Shown piece after piece: positions 1 to 7,695 of a DNA stretch of 38,340 nt. The stretch comes from Chlorobiota bacterium. Lineage in GTDB: Bacteria; Bacteroidota; Bacteroidia; Bacteroidales; F082. The number at the start of each line of letters is the position of its first letter. Positions within the stretch are counted from its first letter, which is position 1. The translations under genes were made by a program, and so were the position numbers. The stretch spans positions 1 through 38,340 of the forward strand of contig JAUVKF010000029.1 in assembly GCA_030596395.1 (NCBI GenBank). The letters run 5' to 3'. A model generated the notes under the pieces. The model was not told the origin of the DNA, searched no databases, and saw nothing but the letters and a program-made list of their open reading frames with translations.

Positions 1-35
1 ATTTTAGATTTAACCAGACTCTAAAATGTTCGTAA

Positions 36-53
36 TCGTACGTTTTTGTACGA
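36..53. repeat. short perfect stem-loop
   Basis: TCGTAC (36-41) and GTACGA (48-53) are a perfect inverted repeat around a T-rich 6-nt loop. It lies about 80 nt upstream of the sigma-54-like promoter at 131-146. It could be an activator site or the tail of an upstream transcript, and the sequence does not decide between them. No T-tract follows, so an intrinsic terminator is unlikely. Confidence 0.35.
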
Positions 54-130
54 ATAAATTACAAATTAAAGGGTTAAAGCAATTTTCACATATCGTTGTA
101 TATATTTGTTTTTAAATCTTTTATATTTTT

Positions 131-146
131 TGGCACGCTATTGGCT
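131..146 (+). promoter_or_regulatory. sigma-54 (RpoN) -24/-12 type promoter
   Basis: TGGCACG-CTAT-TGGCT matches the sigma-54 consensus TGGCACG-N4-TTGCW except for G in place of the second T. The invariant GG (132-133) and GC (144-145) have the canonical spacing. The start codon of the repeat-containing exported protein is at 185, so an initiation site near 157 would give a leader of about 28 nt. A competing sigma-A-like TATATTTG lies at 101-108 but lacks a clear -33 element. Confidence 0.6.
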
Positions 147-184
147 AATTAACTTTTGAAGTTGAACGCTAAAAAAACAAAAAA

Positions 185-631
185 ATGAAAACTAAAAGAT
201 TATATACCGCTATCACGATCATTCTGGCAGTTGTTTTTGCTGTCAGCTTAAAAGCTTCATCAACATTTGCCGTTTCAATCGCAATAAACCCTCCGGTAAC
301 GGAAATGACTTGTGAAGAAGCTAACGTTATAACATTAAAGGAATTCATCTTTGAAGAAGAAGCTTATATAGATGATATACCATTTAATACAGAATGCGTG
401 TCAAAAAACTGCCTGTATCAAAAAGCCATGTCGGTGGTTTTTGAATTAGATGAAGAAATGTATGTTGAGGATATTCCTTTCAATACTGAATTAGTTAAAG
501 AGCAGCATAGCCTTCAGACCAATATTCATAATTTCAGTTTTGAGGATGAGGAATATATTGATGATATTCCAATTGACACTTACACTTTAGCAAACAAGTA
601 CAATCTCAAGCAATTAGTCCACAACCGCTAA
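185..631 (+). CDS. exported protein with three acidic DDIPFNT-type repeats
   Basis: This 148-residue protein belongs to no family I can name. Residues 1-29 form a Sec signal peptide: a basic MKTKR start, a hydrophobic core, then a small-residue cleavage region around ASSTFA. The mature part carries three copies of an acidic motif of the form EEx-Y-[IV]-[DE]-D-I-P-[FI]-[ND]-T, at about residues 55-69, 86-101 and 119-132, separated by 17-aa spacers. Two cysteines (43 and 71) and a third at 76 could form a disulfide. The gene stands alone, preceded by a sigma-54-like promoter (131-146) and closed by a strong terminator (690-719), so it is a one-gene unit. An acidic repeat in a periplasmic or surface protein could bind metal or a partner protein, but that is inference. 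Confidence 0.8.
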   Translation: MKTKRLYTAITIILAVVFAVSLKASSTFAVSIAINPPVTEMTCEEANVITLKEFIFEEEAYIDDIPFNTECVSKNCLYQKAMSVVFELDEEMYVEDIPFNTELVKEQHSLQTNIHNFSFEDEEYIDDIPIDTYTLANKYNLKQLVHNR

Positions 632-689
632 AAATATAAACCCGAATTGCAAAAGGTTTGTGTAATTAATGTCTCATAATAATAACTGA

Positions 690-719
690 TTCCCGGCATT
701 TTCGCTGGGAATTTTTTTT
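690..719 (+). terminator. Rho-independent terminator of the repeat protein gene
   Basis: TTCCCGGC (690-697) pairs with GCTGGGAA (704-711), including one G-U, around a 6-nt loop. Eight T follow at 712-719. It sits 59 nt after the stop codon of the exported repeat protein. Confidence 0.85.
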
Positions 720-720
720 A

Positions 721-881
721 ACTCACCCCCTATCTCATAATTCTTATTTCACGCAGCGCCGCAGAGAACGCAGAGAAAAACAATATTAAAGTTCGGTACA
801 TTAACGCTGCGATCTTTGCGACTTTGCGTGAACCAATAAAGAAAACCTGACTTATGAGACAGCCTCAACGAGGGGTTGAGT
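721..881. repeat. nested palindromic intergenic repeat (MITE-like)
   Basis: This fills most of the 329-nt gap between the repeat protein and the Nudix gene. TTCACGCA at 748-755 is mirrored by TGCGTGAA at 825-832, with further CGCAGAG / CTGCG complementarity inside. An outer layer pairs ACTCA..CCCCT..CTCATAA on the left with TTATGAG..AGGGG..TGAGT on the right. No reading frame is present. Repeats built on CACGCA and CGCAGAG words are common between genes in this phylum, so this is probably a dispersed non-coding repeat. It may fold in RNA. Confidence 0.6.
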
Positions 882-960
882 CAAAAAAACAAAGCAAAAA
901 TATCCTACTCTTACAAAGCAGTTTTTATACTTATTTTAGCAATTATTAAAACTGTTTAAA

Positions 961-1395
961 TTGGCCTATACTTATAAATATCCTCGACCAGCCTTGACTG
1001 TTGATGCAGCGGTCTTCCGAAAAACAGGGATAGGGTTTGAAATATTATTGATCCAACGTGATAATCCACCCTTTGAAGGAGGTTGGGCATTGCCTGGCGG
1101 ATTTGTGGATATGGATGAAACACTTGAAGATGCTATTATAAGGGAACTTCAAGAAGAAACATCATTAACAAATATCATGCTGAAACAATTGCGCGCATTC
1201 AGCACGCCAGGCCGTGATCCGCGTGGACATACTATTTCAGTAATTTTCTGGGGAATACAAGATTCGAAACAGGAAGCTACTGCTGGAGATGATGCGCGAA
1301 ATGTGAAATGGTACAGTATTAATCATCTTCCTGAACTGGCATTCGATCATACTGATGTAATTGAATTTGCAATTCGTAAAATAAATTTGAAATAA
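961..1395 (+). CDS. Nudix hydrolase
   Basis: This 144-residue Nudix pyrophosphohydrolase cleaves a nucleoside diphosphate linked to another moiety, and the substrate cannot be told from sequence. The Nudix box is complete at about residues 46-69: GGFVDMDE, then seven residues, then REL-QEE-TSL, which supplies the metal-binding glutamates. The N-terminal YKYPRPALTVDAAVF is typical of the ADP-ribose pyrophosphatase/NrtR-like subgroup, but no C-terminal winged helix follows, so an enzyme rather than a regulator is favoured. The only plausible start is TTG at 961, since no in-frame ATG lies before the conserved N-terminus. The SRAP gene follows after a 64-nt gap containing a hairpin. Confidence 0.9.
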   Translation: MAYTYKYPRPALTVDAAVFRKTGIGFEILLIQRDNPPFEGGWALPGGFVDMDETLEDAIIRELQEETSLTNIMLKQLRAFSTPGRDPRGHTISVIFWGIQDSKQEATAGDDARNVKWYSINHLPELAFDHTDVIEFAIRKINLK

Positions 1396-1407
1396 AATAA
1401 ATAGAGA

Positions 1408-1449
1408 CCTCGGATTTCTCTCCGTCAGCTGACTGAGAGATGCCGGAGG
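1408..1449 (+). promoter_or_regulatory. hairpin that includes the SRAP ribosome-binding site
   Basis: TCTCTC (1417-1422) pairs with GAGAGA (1435-1440), with TCAGCTGA, itself a palindrome, at the tip. An outer stem pairs CCTCGG (1408-1413) with the CCGGAGG ending at 1449. The 3' arm holds GGAGG (1445-1449), 10 nt before the SRAP ATG at 1460, so folding would hide the best Shine-Dalgarno sequence in this area. It could equally be a decayed dispersed repeat. Confidence 0.5.
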
Positions 1450-1459
1450 CAGAGGGGTT

Positions 1460-2152
1460 ATGTGCGGCAGATTCCAACTTTCGGTAAAAGGCAAACAAAT
1501 CTCTGAACGGTTTAATGTTGAGGTGTTTGATGAGTTCTATAAACCCGATTACAATTGTGCCCCTTCTCAGAAGCTTCCGGTAATTACAAATACGGAACCA
1601 GCTAAACTTAACTATTTCAAATGGGGCCTTATCCCTTTTTGGGCAAAAGATCCGAAAATCGGATACAAGCTGATAAATACCCGCGCTGAAACAATACTTG
1701 AAAAACCTTCATTCAAAAATGCTTTTAAACAAAGACGCTGTCTGATTCCGGCCAACGGGTTTTATGAATGGAAAAAAGAGAGTAACAAAACTCCGTATCG
1801 CATTTTCCTGAAAAGTGATGAGCTATTTGCAATGGCAGGCATTTGGGAATCGTGGAAGGATGCAGAGAAGAAGACCGTTTATACCTTTTCGATCATCACC
1901 ACCAACGCTAACAGTTTGATGCATAACATTCACCACCGGATGCCGGTAATATTACCGCAGGAACATGAAAATGACTGGTTAAACGACTCGGGTGAAAAAG
2001 CTCTTCAAAAATTACTGGTTCCTTTTGATTCGGGAAAAATGGAGGCGTACGCTATTTCAAAAAAGGTGAATTCCCCGGCCAATAATTCGGCAGAAATCAC
2101 ACTTCCTATTGCTATTAATAATCAAGATACTTTATTTAATTTTGATTTGTAA
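1460..2152 (+). CDS. SRAP-family protein (YedK/HMCES-like abasic-site sensor)
   Basis: SRAP proteins form a covalent thiazolidine crosslink with abasic sites in single-stranded DNA through Cys2 and so shield the lesion. The hallmark residues are all visible in this 230-aa protein: MCGR at the start (Cys2 exposed after Met removal), NTRAE at 73-77, NGFYEW at 99-104 (Glu103), and IHHRMP at 157-162 (His158). These correspond to Cys2, Asn75, Glu105 and His160 of E. coli YedK. Length fits the family. The start is fixed by the catalytic Cys2. It lies downstream of the Nudix gene, and both fit a nucleotide or DNA-damage theme, though a shared transcript is interrupted by the hairpin at 1408-1449. 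Confidence 0.95.
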   Translation: MCGRFQLSVKGKQISERFNVEVFDEFYKPDYNCAPSQKLPVITNTEPAKLNYFKWGLIPFWAKDPKIGYKLINTRAETILEKPSFKNAFKQRRCLIPANGFYEWKKESNKTPYRIFLKSDELFAMAGIWESWKDAEKKTVYTFSIITTNANSLMHNIHHRMPVILPQEHENDWLNDSGEKALQKLLVPFDSGKMEAYAISKKVNSPANNSAEITLPIAINNQDTLFNFDL

Positions 2153-2187
2153 TTGTTAATCTTTCACAACTACTAAATAAAACAAAC

Positions 2188-5034
2188 ATGAAAAAGCTAT
2201 TTATAATTCTAACAATTATTATTCTGATTCTTATTGCCTTAATGGTCATTCTTCCCTATGTTTTTGAAGGTAAAATAACAGAAATCGCTAAAAAAGAAAT
2301 CAACAATAGTTTGAATGCAACCGTTAATTTCGACAATATTGACCTTTCCTTAATAAAGAATTTCCCAAACTTCACCCTGGGTATTGATGGCCTGACAATA
2401 GTTGGAAAAACCGAATTTGAAAATGACACATTGGCTTCCATAGAAAATATTTCTGTTACGATTGGATTGTTTAGTGTAATCAGGGGCGATAACTATGAGG
2501 TTAAGCGAATTGCTGTGAATTCACCCAAAATTAAAGTAAGGGTTTTAAAGAATGGCCGGGCCAATTACGATATTAGCCTTCCTGAACAAGCTTCAGAATC
2601 AACCACAGGTGATAAACCGGGTTTTAATTTACAACTTAAAAAGTTCGAACTGAATAATGGTACAATTGATTATCGGGATGAGGAAATGGATTTCAATGCA
2701 TATATCGATGGGTTTAACCTCCTATTGTCGGGTAACTTTTCAGCAGATGTCACCGTGATCAGCACAAATCTATCTGCGAAAAACCTAACAGTAGATTATG
2801 AAGGAGTCAGGTATTTGTCGAGTGTCCAACTCCGGTATAAAGCCAATATTGATGCCGACCTGAAAAATGAAATCTATACACTTGGTCGAAACGAAATGGC
2901 AATGAACAACCTGTTAATCGGATTTAATGGCTCGGTTTCGTTTGTTGAAGAAGGTATTAATCTCGTGTTAACTTTTGATGCACCCAACAATAGTTTTAAA
3001 AGTGTCCTTTCGCTGGTTCCGGCTGTGTATGCAACAGATTTTGAAAATATTACAGCGACCGGTGATTTTACAATTGACGGCTTTGCAAAAGGAATTTACA
3101 ACGAAGAAAAACTCCCGGCATTCAATATTAACCTAACTGTAAGTGATGGTATGTTTCAATACCCTGATCTGCCTAAAGCTGTCACCAATATTAATGTTCA
3201 GTCAAATATTACAAATCCTGGCGGCGATGCCGATCAAACTGTAATTGATATTTCAAGTTTCAAGCTCACCATGGGGAACAATCCGATCAAAGCACGGCTT
3301 ACAATTAAAACACCGGTGTCGGATCCTGATATCAATGCAAAAATTAATGGAGAACTCGACCTGGCTTCGGTGAAAGATTATTATCCCCTGGAAAAAGGGA
3401 ATGAATTGTCGGGTGTTTTTGTGGCCGACATTACACTGAACGGAAAACTGTCATCAATTGAAAAAAAGCAATACGACAAGTTTGTTGCCCTGGGCTCATT
3501 GCTTATTAAGGATTTAGAGTACAAAACCCAATCAATTACAAAACCGGTGAATATCCCACATGCCCAGCTTAATTTTTCGCCTCAGTATCTTGATCTTGTT
3601 TCGCTTAAAATGAATATTGGGGAAAGTGATTTTAATGCAACCGGAAAAATTGAAAACTACCTGGCATATACTTTCGGTGAAGGAACTTTAAAAGGAAGGT
3701 TGTCAACAACTTCAAAATATTTAAACATTGACGAATTAATAAATGAACCTGAAGATCCGGAAGAAAATCAGGATGCTTCAAACGAAGAGCAACCTCAAGA
3801 AACTGACGACAGCAATGTGTTGGAAGTTCCCGATAAGATTGATTTTATCATGCGGTCAACATTCGGCAAACTGATATACGATAATTTGCCCCTGGAGAAT
3901 GTAAGCGGGAAACTTATCATCAAAGATCAAACCCTGAAAATACAGAATTTGCGAGCTGGTATTATTGGTGGCAGCATTAAAGTGAATGGCAGTTATGCAA
4001 CGGTTGATGCCCAACATCCCAAATTTAACCTGGATTTTGCATTGGCTGATATTGATATTCCAACATCTTACGAAAAGTTTGCCATGGTACGAAAGTACCT
4101 GCCATTGGCAAAAAAAACGGAAGGTAAATTTTCAACTAATCTGAAGTTAAATTCAACGCTGGATAAAAATATGATGCCGGTTTACGAAACAATGAATGGC
4201 AGAGGAAATTTATCGACAACCAAAATAGCCGTTAAAGAATTAAATACACTGGTGGAAATTGCAAATGCCCTGTATTTTGATGACCTTAAAAACCTGGATC
4301 TGGATAAAATATCGCTCGCTTTCCAGTTCGTGAATGGAAAACTGATCACAAAACCATTCGATATAAAATATAAAAATGTAACTGCGAATCTTGAAGGTTG
4401 GACAGGATTAGATCAAAGTATTGGTTATTTAATGACCATGAGCATTCCCAGGAAAGAATTAGGCGCAGATGCCAATAAATTAATGGATGAAATCACAAAA
4501 GAAGCGGATAAACTGGGCCTTGATTATAAACTGCCCGAAACTATTAAAGTAGGTATTTCCATTGGCGGAACTTTATCAAAACCAACGGTAAAAACCGATT
4601 TGAAGCAAAGTGGCAGCGACCTTGTAAAACAGGCAAAAGAAGAGCTTGAAAAGCAAATCAGGAAGGAATTGCAGGACCAGGCTGATAAAATACTTGCTGA
4701 AGCTGACAAACAAACAAAAGCGATAATGAATGAAGCTAACAAGCAGGCAAGATATTTGCGCGAAAACGCTGATGAGGCCATTTCAAAGTTAAATGCAGAA
4801 ACCGATAAACAGGTTGAAACCCTGATGACAGAAGCCAAGAAGCAAGGAGCACTTGCCGAATTTGCAGCAAGAGAGGCGGTTAAACAATTGCGTAATGAGG
4901 CTGATAAGCAAATACAATCTTTAAGAAATGAGGCTGACAACCAAGTGGATGAATTGTTAAATACAGCTAAAAATCAATCCGATAAAGTAAAGCAGGAGGC
5001 CCGGAAAAAGGCCGATGATATTTTGAAGAAATAA
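2188..5034 (+). CDS. AsmA-family protein with C-terminal coiled coil
   Basis: This is a 948-residue envelope protein. Residues 4-26 are a single N-terminal transmembrane anchor, followed directly by the AsmA signature region (INNSLNATVNFDNIDLSLIKNFPNFTLGIDGL) and long beta-rich repeats to about residue 800. AsmA-like proteins span the periplasm and are linked to outer-membrane assembly or lipid transport. An acidic, Gln/Glu-rich linker lies near residues 515-550. The last ~135 residues are almost purely helical, with an 11-residue-like recurrence of EADKQ, NEANKQA, ENADEA and TEAKKQ, predicting a long amphipathic coiled coil unusual for simple AsmA proteins. The gene stands alone, 35 nt after SRAP, and converges with the LuxE-family gene. 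Confidence 0.85.
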   Translation: MKKLFIILTIIILILIALMVILPYVFEGKITEIAKKEINNSLNATVNFDNIDLSLIKNFPNFTLGIDGLTIVGKTEFENDTLASIENISVTIGLFSVIRGDNYEVKRIAVNSPKIKVRVLKNGRANYDISLPEQASESTTGDKPGFNLQLKKFELNNGTIDYRDEEMDFNAYIDGFNLLLSGNFSADVTVISTNLSAKNLTVDYEGVRYLSSVQLRYKANIDADLKNEIYTLGRNEMAMNNLLIGFNGSVSFVEEGINLVLTFDAPNNSFKSVLSLVPAVYATDFENITATGDFTIDGFAKGIYNEEKLPAFNINLTVSDGMFQYPDLPKAVTNINVQSNITNPGGDADQTVIDISSFKLTMGNNPIKARLTIKTPVSDPDINAKINGELDLASVKDYYPLEKGNELSGVFVADITLNGKLSSIEKKQYDKFVALGSLLIKDLEYKTQSITKPVNIPHAQLNFSPQYLDLVSLKMNIGESDFNATGKIENYLAYTFGEGTLKGRLSTTSKYLNIDELINEPEDPEENQDASNEEQPQETDDSNVLEVPDKIDFIMRSTFGKLIYDNLPLENVSGKLIIKDQTLKIQNLRAGIIGGSIKVNGSYATVDAQHPKFNLDFALADIDIPTSYEKFAMVRKYLPLAKKTEGKFSTNLKLNSTLDKNMMPVYETMNGRGNLSTTKIAVKELNTLVEIANALYFDDLKNLDLDKISLAFQFVNGKLITKPFDIKYKNVTANLEGWTGLDQSIGYLMTMSIPRKELGADANKLMDEITKEADKLGLDYKLPETIKVGISIGGTLSKPTVKTDLKQSGSDLVKQAKEELEKQIRKELQDQADKILAEADKQTKAIMNEANKQARYLRENADEAISKLNAETDKQVETLMTEAKKQGALAEFAAREAVKQLRNEADKQIQSLRNEADNQVDELLNTAKNQSDKVKQEARKKADDILKK

Positions 5035-5063
5035 TTCTCAATCTGCTGACAAACAAAACTCTG

Positions 5064-6056
5064 TTAAATAACCAACAGATTACATCCCCTTACATCACTG
5101 CTGTCAAACCGGCCCAATACTTCAAACCGGCCATCCTTATGAATTTTACCAAGATCCTGTGTGGCAATAAATGAACAGGAGTATATATTGGCGAGATCAA
5201 TAACATTGATGCCGCCCGTTTTTCCTGCTGATAATATCGAAAAAGGATCGTTCGTATCCCTTATCAATACTTTCATCCAGGGTGGTGATGTAAACAGACC
5301 TTCACCTTTTGAATAGGCTTGTGATAAAAGTTCAGTCATGCCATATTCAGAATATATTTTATCTACACCAAACCCTTTCTTTAAAATTTGATGAAGCTCT
5401 TCACGGACCATTTCTTTTCGCCTTCCTTTCATCCCCCCTGTTTCGATTATGATCAAATCAGGAAAATCGATAGGAAATTGATCAGCAAGGTCAAGTAAAG
5501 CAAACGAAACGCCAAATAAGATTACCTTTTTACTATTGCTTTTCAATCGCATAAGTAAGGCGTGCAAGGCTTTATATTCATGAAGATAAAAACCACTTTT
5601 GTTTTGTCCGCTCATTTTAATCAATGCGTCAACCATAAAAACAAGCGAAGATCCATCGCGCTTCAGGTAAGATGGCAACAGCGCCAGTATGACATATTCT
5701 TCCGGTGTACCAAAAAAGATATCAAAAGCTTTTTTAAAACTTTCGACGTATAAGTTTTGGTCTTTAATATGATGTTTACTTGTTGAAAGTCCTGTTGTTC
5801 CGCTACTTGAAAAAATAATTTCAGGTTGATAATCGCCGGATATAACCCGATGACTTTTAAAAAACCCGATCGGTAAAAACGGAATGTCGCGGTAATGGCT
5901 AATTTCCATTGGATTTTTTGATAATCCCTGGATAAATGTTCGATAAACGGGATTATTTTCGAACTGGAAATGAAATAATTCGATGGCGATATCGTTAAAG
6001 ACAACATCGTCGTTTATCTGAAAGATCCTGTCTTTTAGATGTTTTGTTTGCGGCAT
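5064..6056 (-). CDS. LuxE-family acyl-protein synthetase
   Basis: This 330-residue protein resembles the acyl-protein synthetase (LuxE) branch of the adenylate-forming enzymes, which activate a carboxylic acid with ATP. The phosphate-binding loop FSSSGTTGLSTSKH is near residues 97-110, and YSEYGMTELLSQAY near 237-250 is the typical adenylation motif. The C-terminal NVIDLANIYSCSFIATQDLGKI and GRFDSSDVRGCNLLVI also fit the family. No luxC-like reductase or luxD-like thioesterase lies alongside, so bioluminescence is not implied; acyl activation for another pathway is more likely. It is divergent from the lipoprotein gene at 6102, with only 45 nt between start codons. Confidence 0.85.
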   Translation of the reverse strand: MPQTKHLKDRIFQINDDVVFNDIAIELFHFQFENNPVYRTFIQGLSKNPMEISHYRDIPFLPIGFFKSHRVISGDYQPEIIFSSSGTTGLSTSKHHIKDQNLYVESFKKAFDIFFGTPEEYVILALLPSYLKRDGSSLVFMVDALIKMSGQNKSGFYLHEYKALHALLMRLKSNSKKVILFGVSFALLDLADQFPIDFPDLIIIETGGMKGRRKEMVREELHQILKKGFGVDKIYSEYGMTELLSQAYSKGEGLFTSPPWMKVLIRDTNDPFSILSAGKTGGINVIDLANIYSCSFIATQDLGKIHKDGRFEVLGRFDSSDVRGCNLLVI

Positions 6057-6059
6057 GTT

Positions 6060-6092
6060 TTTGGTAGTAAAGATTGATTATTCCTACTTTTG
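6060..6092 (+). promoter_or_regulatory. Bacteroidota-type promoter, near-leaderless
   Basis: TTTG at 6060-6063 and TACTTTTG at 6085-6092 match the TTTG / TAnnTTTG consensus of the phylum with a 21-nt spacer. Initiation a few bases later would fall at or just before the ATG at 6102. The motif also covers an alternative TTG at 6090, which argues against that codon as the start. Confidence 0.65.
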
Positions 6093-6101
6093 CCCATTGA
6101 A

Positions 6102-6650
6102 ATGAGGTTGAGCACAAAAATAACGCTAATTCTGTTTTTATCCGGGATATTCCTGTTTTCCACCTGTAGTAAATTTGTGGATTACCCGATTGAGCCTCAA
6201 ATTGAGTACAATAATTTCCTGCTGGAATTTAACCAGGAAACCGGTATTACAGAGCGAGGCGTACTTTTTATTTCATATACTGATGGTGATGGTGATTTAG
6301 GGCTTAGATCCAGAGATACATTCCCTCCTTTTAATTATGGAAGTGAATATTATTACAATATGGTAATTGATTATTACGAAAAACAAAATGGGAAATGGGA
6401 ATTGGTTCCGCTTGTTTTTCCTAATCCGGGAACCGGTGAAGACGATACACTTACCTTTAGTGTTCGAATTCCTTACCTTACTCCATTAGGGGGTAACCAG
6501 TCCATTAAAGGGGTAATCCAGGACACCATGTTTTTGTATAATCCTTTATCAGATTTCGATACCATTAAATTCTCGGTTTATATAATTGACCGTGCACTAC
6601 ATAAAAGCAACACAGTTGAAACACCTGAAATAGTCAGAATTTCCAAATAG
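6102..6650 (+). CDS. putative lipoprotein, DGDGDLG family
   Basis: This is a 182-residue exported protein with no enzymatic motif. A hydrophobic signal (ILFLSGIFLFSTCSK) ends in Cys at about residue 21, read as a lipobox of the relaxed kind used in this phylum. The mature part contains FISYTDGDGDLGLRSRDTFPP, a motif recurring in Bacteroidota surface lipoproteins of unknown role, followed by beta-strand-rich sequence. ATG at 6102 was chosen because the upstream TTG at 6090 lies inside the promoter. The role is unknown; attachment to the inner or outer membrane cannot be decided. Confidence 0.8.
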   Translation: MRLSTKITLILFLSGIFLFSTCSKFVDYPIEPQIEYNNFLLEFNQETGITERGVLFISYTDGDGDLGLRSRDTFPPFNYGSEYYYNMVIDYYEKQNGKWELVPLVFPNPGTGEDDTLTFSVRIPYLTPLGGNQSIKGVIQDTMFLYNPLSDFDTIKFSVYIIDRALHKSNTVETPEIVRISK

Positions 6651-6750
6651 TATTTACTATCAGGTTTTTATTTCCCCAGTGATTTTGTTTTTTTTCATTG
6701 GTGCTATTGCAAAAATTCATTTTATCGCCCATTGATTTCTATCAAAATGA

Positions 6751-6782
6751 GTTGATTTAAAACCATTTCAATAGTAATTTTG
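6751..6782 (+). promoter_or_regulatory. Bacteroidota-type promoter
   Basis: TAATTTTG (6775-6782) matches TAnnTTTG, and TTG at 6752-6754 serves as the -33 element with a 20-nt spacer. It precedes the membrane protein gene; transcription would start near 6790. Confidence 0.5.
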
Positions 6783-6894
6783 TATATCACTCTGCTTAAC
6801 TAAATATTTCAATAAGCCGATGTGTATCTTTTTTATTGAAACACCGTATGTTATGCTAATAAGAATAATAAACCCGGTAAATTTTAAGTACCTT

Positions 6895-7629
6895 ATGAAA
6901 CTCAAGGCACAGAGATTCGCGGTTGTAAGCTTGTTTGCGATAACAATGGGATTTTTAGAAGCAATTGTTGTTGTTTACCTGCGTGAAATTTTTTATCCGG
7001 CAGGATTCCAATTTCCATTGGTAACTATTCCTCCCGAGCTTTTTAACATTGAACTTGTTAGAGAAGTTACAACCATTATCATGCTCCTATGCATTGGTTT
7101 CCTTGCCGGCAGATCGAACTCTGAAAAATTTGCATGGTTTATTTTTGCCTTTGGTGTTTGGGATATCTTCTATTATGTAGCTTTAAAATTAACACTGGGT
7201 TGGCCCGTATCCCTGATGACCTGGGATATCCTTTACCTGATACCTGTAACATGGATTGGGCCAGTATTGGCACCGGTCATTTGTTCGTTGACAATGATCT
7301 TTCTTGCGCTGATAATTATTTTCTTTGAAAATAATGGACATCGTGTTCACTTTGGAAAATATTCAGGAACATTATTTGTTTTTGGAAGCATCATTATATT
7401 TTTCAGTTTTATAGAATCTTATCTTTTACTTCTTTATTTTGAGGGATTCTTCAATTTATTTAACAATACTTTTAACCAGGCTGATCTGGAGAAAGCCATC
7501 TCAACATTTGTTCCCGAACAATTTAACTGGCTATTATTCTGGATCGGGGAATTTTTTATTCTGGGCGGAATATTCCACATTTTTTTGCAGTCGATGAGAC
7601 GCTACCAAAAAAAATATAAAATTGTATAG
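6895..7629 (+). CDS. multi-pass membrane protein, function unknown
   Basis: About seven hydrophobic segments are visible in 244 residues: near 9-27, 55-72, 77-95, 107-128, 130-150, 163-185 and 215-235. Conserved-looking charged positions sit in loops (MGFLEAIVVVYLREIFYP and TWDILYLIPVTWIGPVL). No transporter or enzyme motif was recognised. The frame is open from ATG at 6820, and a promoter at 6751-6782 would allow that start. MKLKAQRFAVVSLFAITMGF at 6895 looks like a natural N-terminus, so the shorter form is preferred. It is flanked by a lipoprotein gene and a TonB-dependent receptor, without a clear operon link. Confidence 0.75.
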   Translation: MKLKAQRFAVVSLFAITMGFLEAIVVVYLREIFYPAGFQFPLVTIPPELFNIELVREVTTIIMLLCIGFLAGRSNSEKFAWFIFAFGVWDIFYYVALKLTLGWPVSLMTWDILYLIPVTWIGPVLAPVICSLTMIFLALIIIFFENNGHRVHFGKYSGTLFVFGSIIIFFSFIESYLLLLYFEGFFNLFNNTFNQADLEKAISTFVPEQFNWLLFWIGEFFILGGIFHIFLQSMRRYQKKYKIV

Positions 7630-7695
7630 AATTTTTCTTTTCTTTTAAACCTTTGATTTTAATTCTTGTCTTTACGGATAATCAAAGGTTTCTTT

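Noticed and set aside
4524..4940. Long minus-strand open frame opposite the AsmA coiled coil
   Set aside because: Its Ser/Ala/Cys-rich sequence is the antisense of the EADKQ repeats and has no promoter or start context.
5064..6056. Bioluminescence or aryl-polyene operon
   Set aside because: Only a LuxE-like gene is present, without reductase, thioesterase or carrier protein genes.
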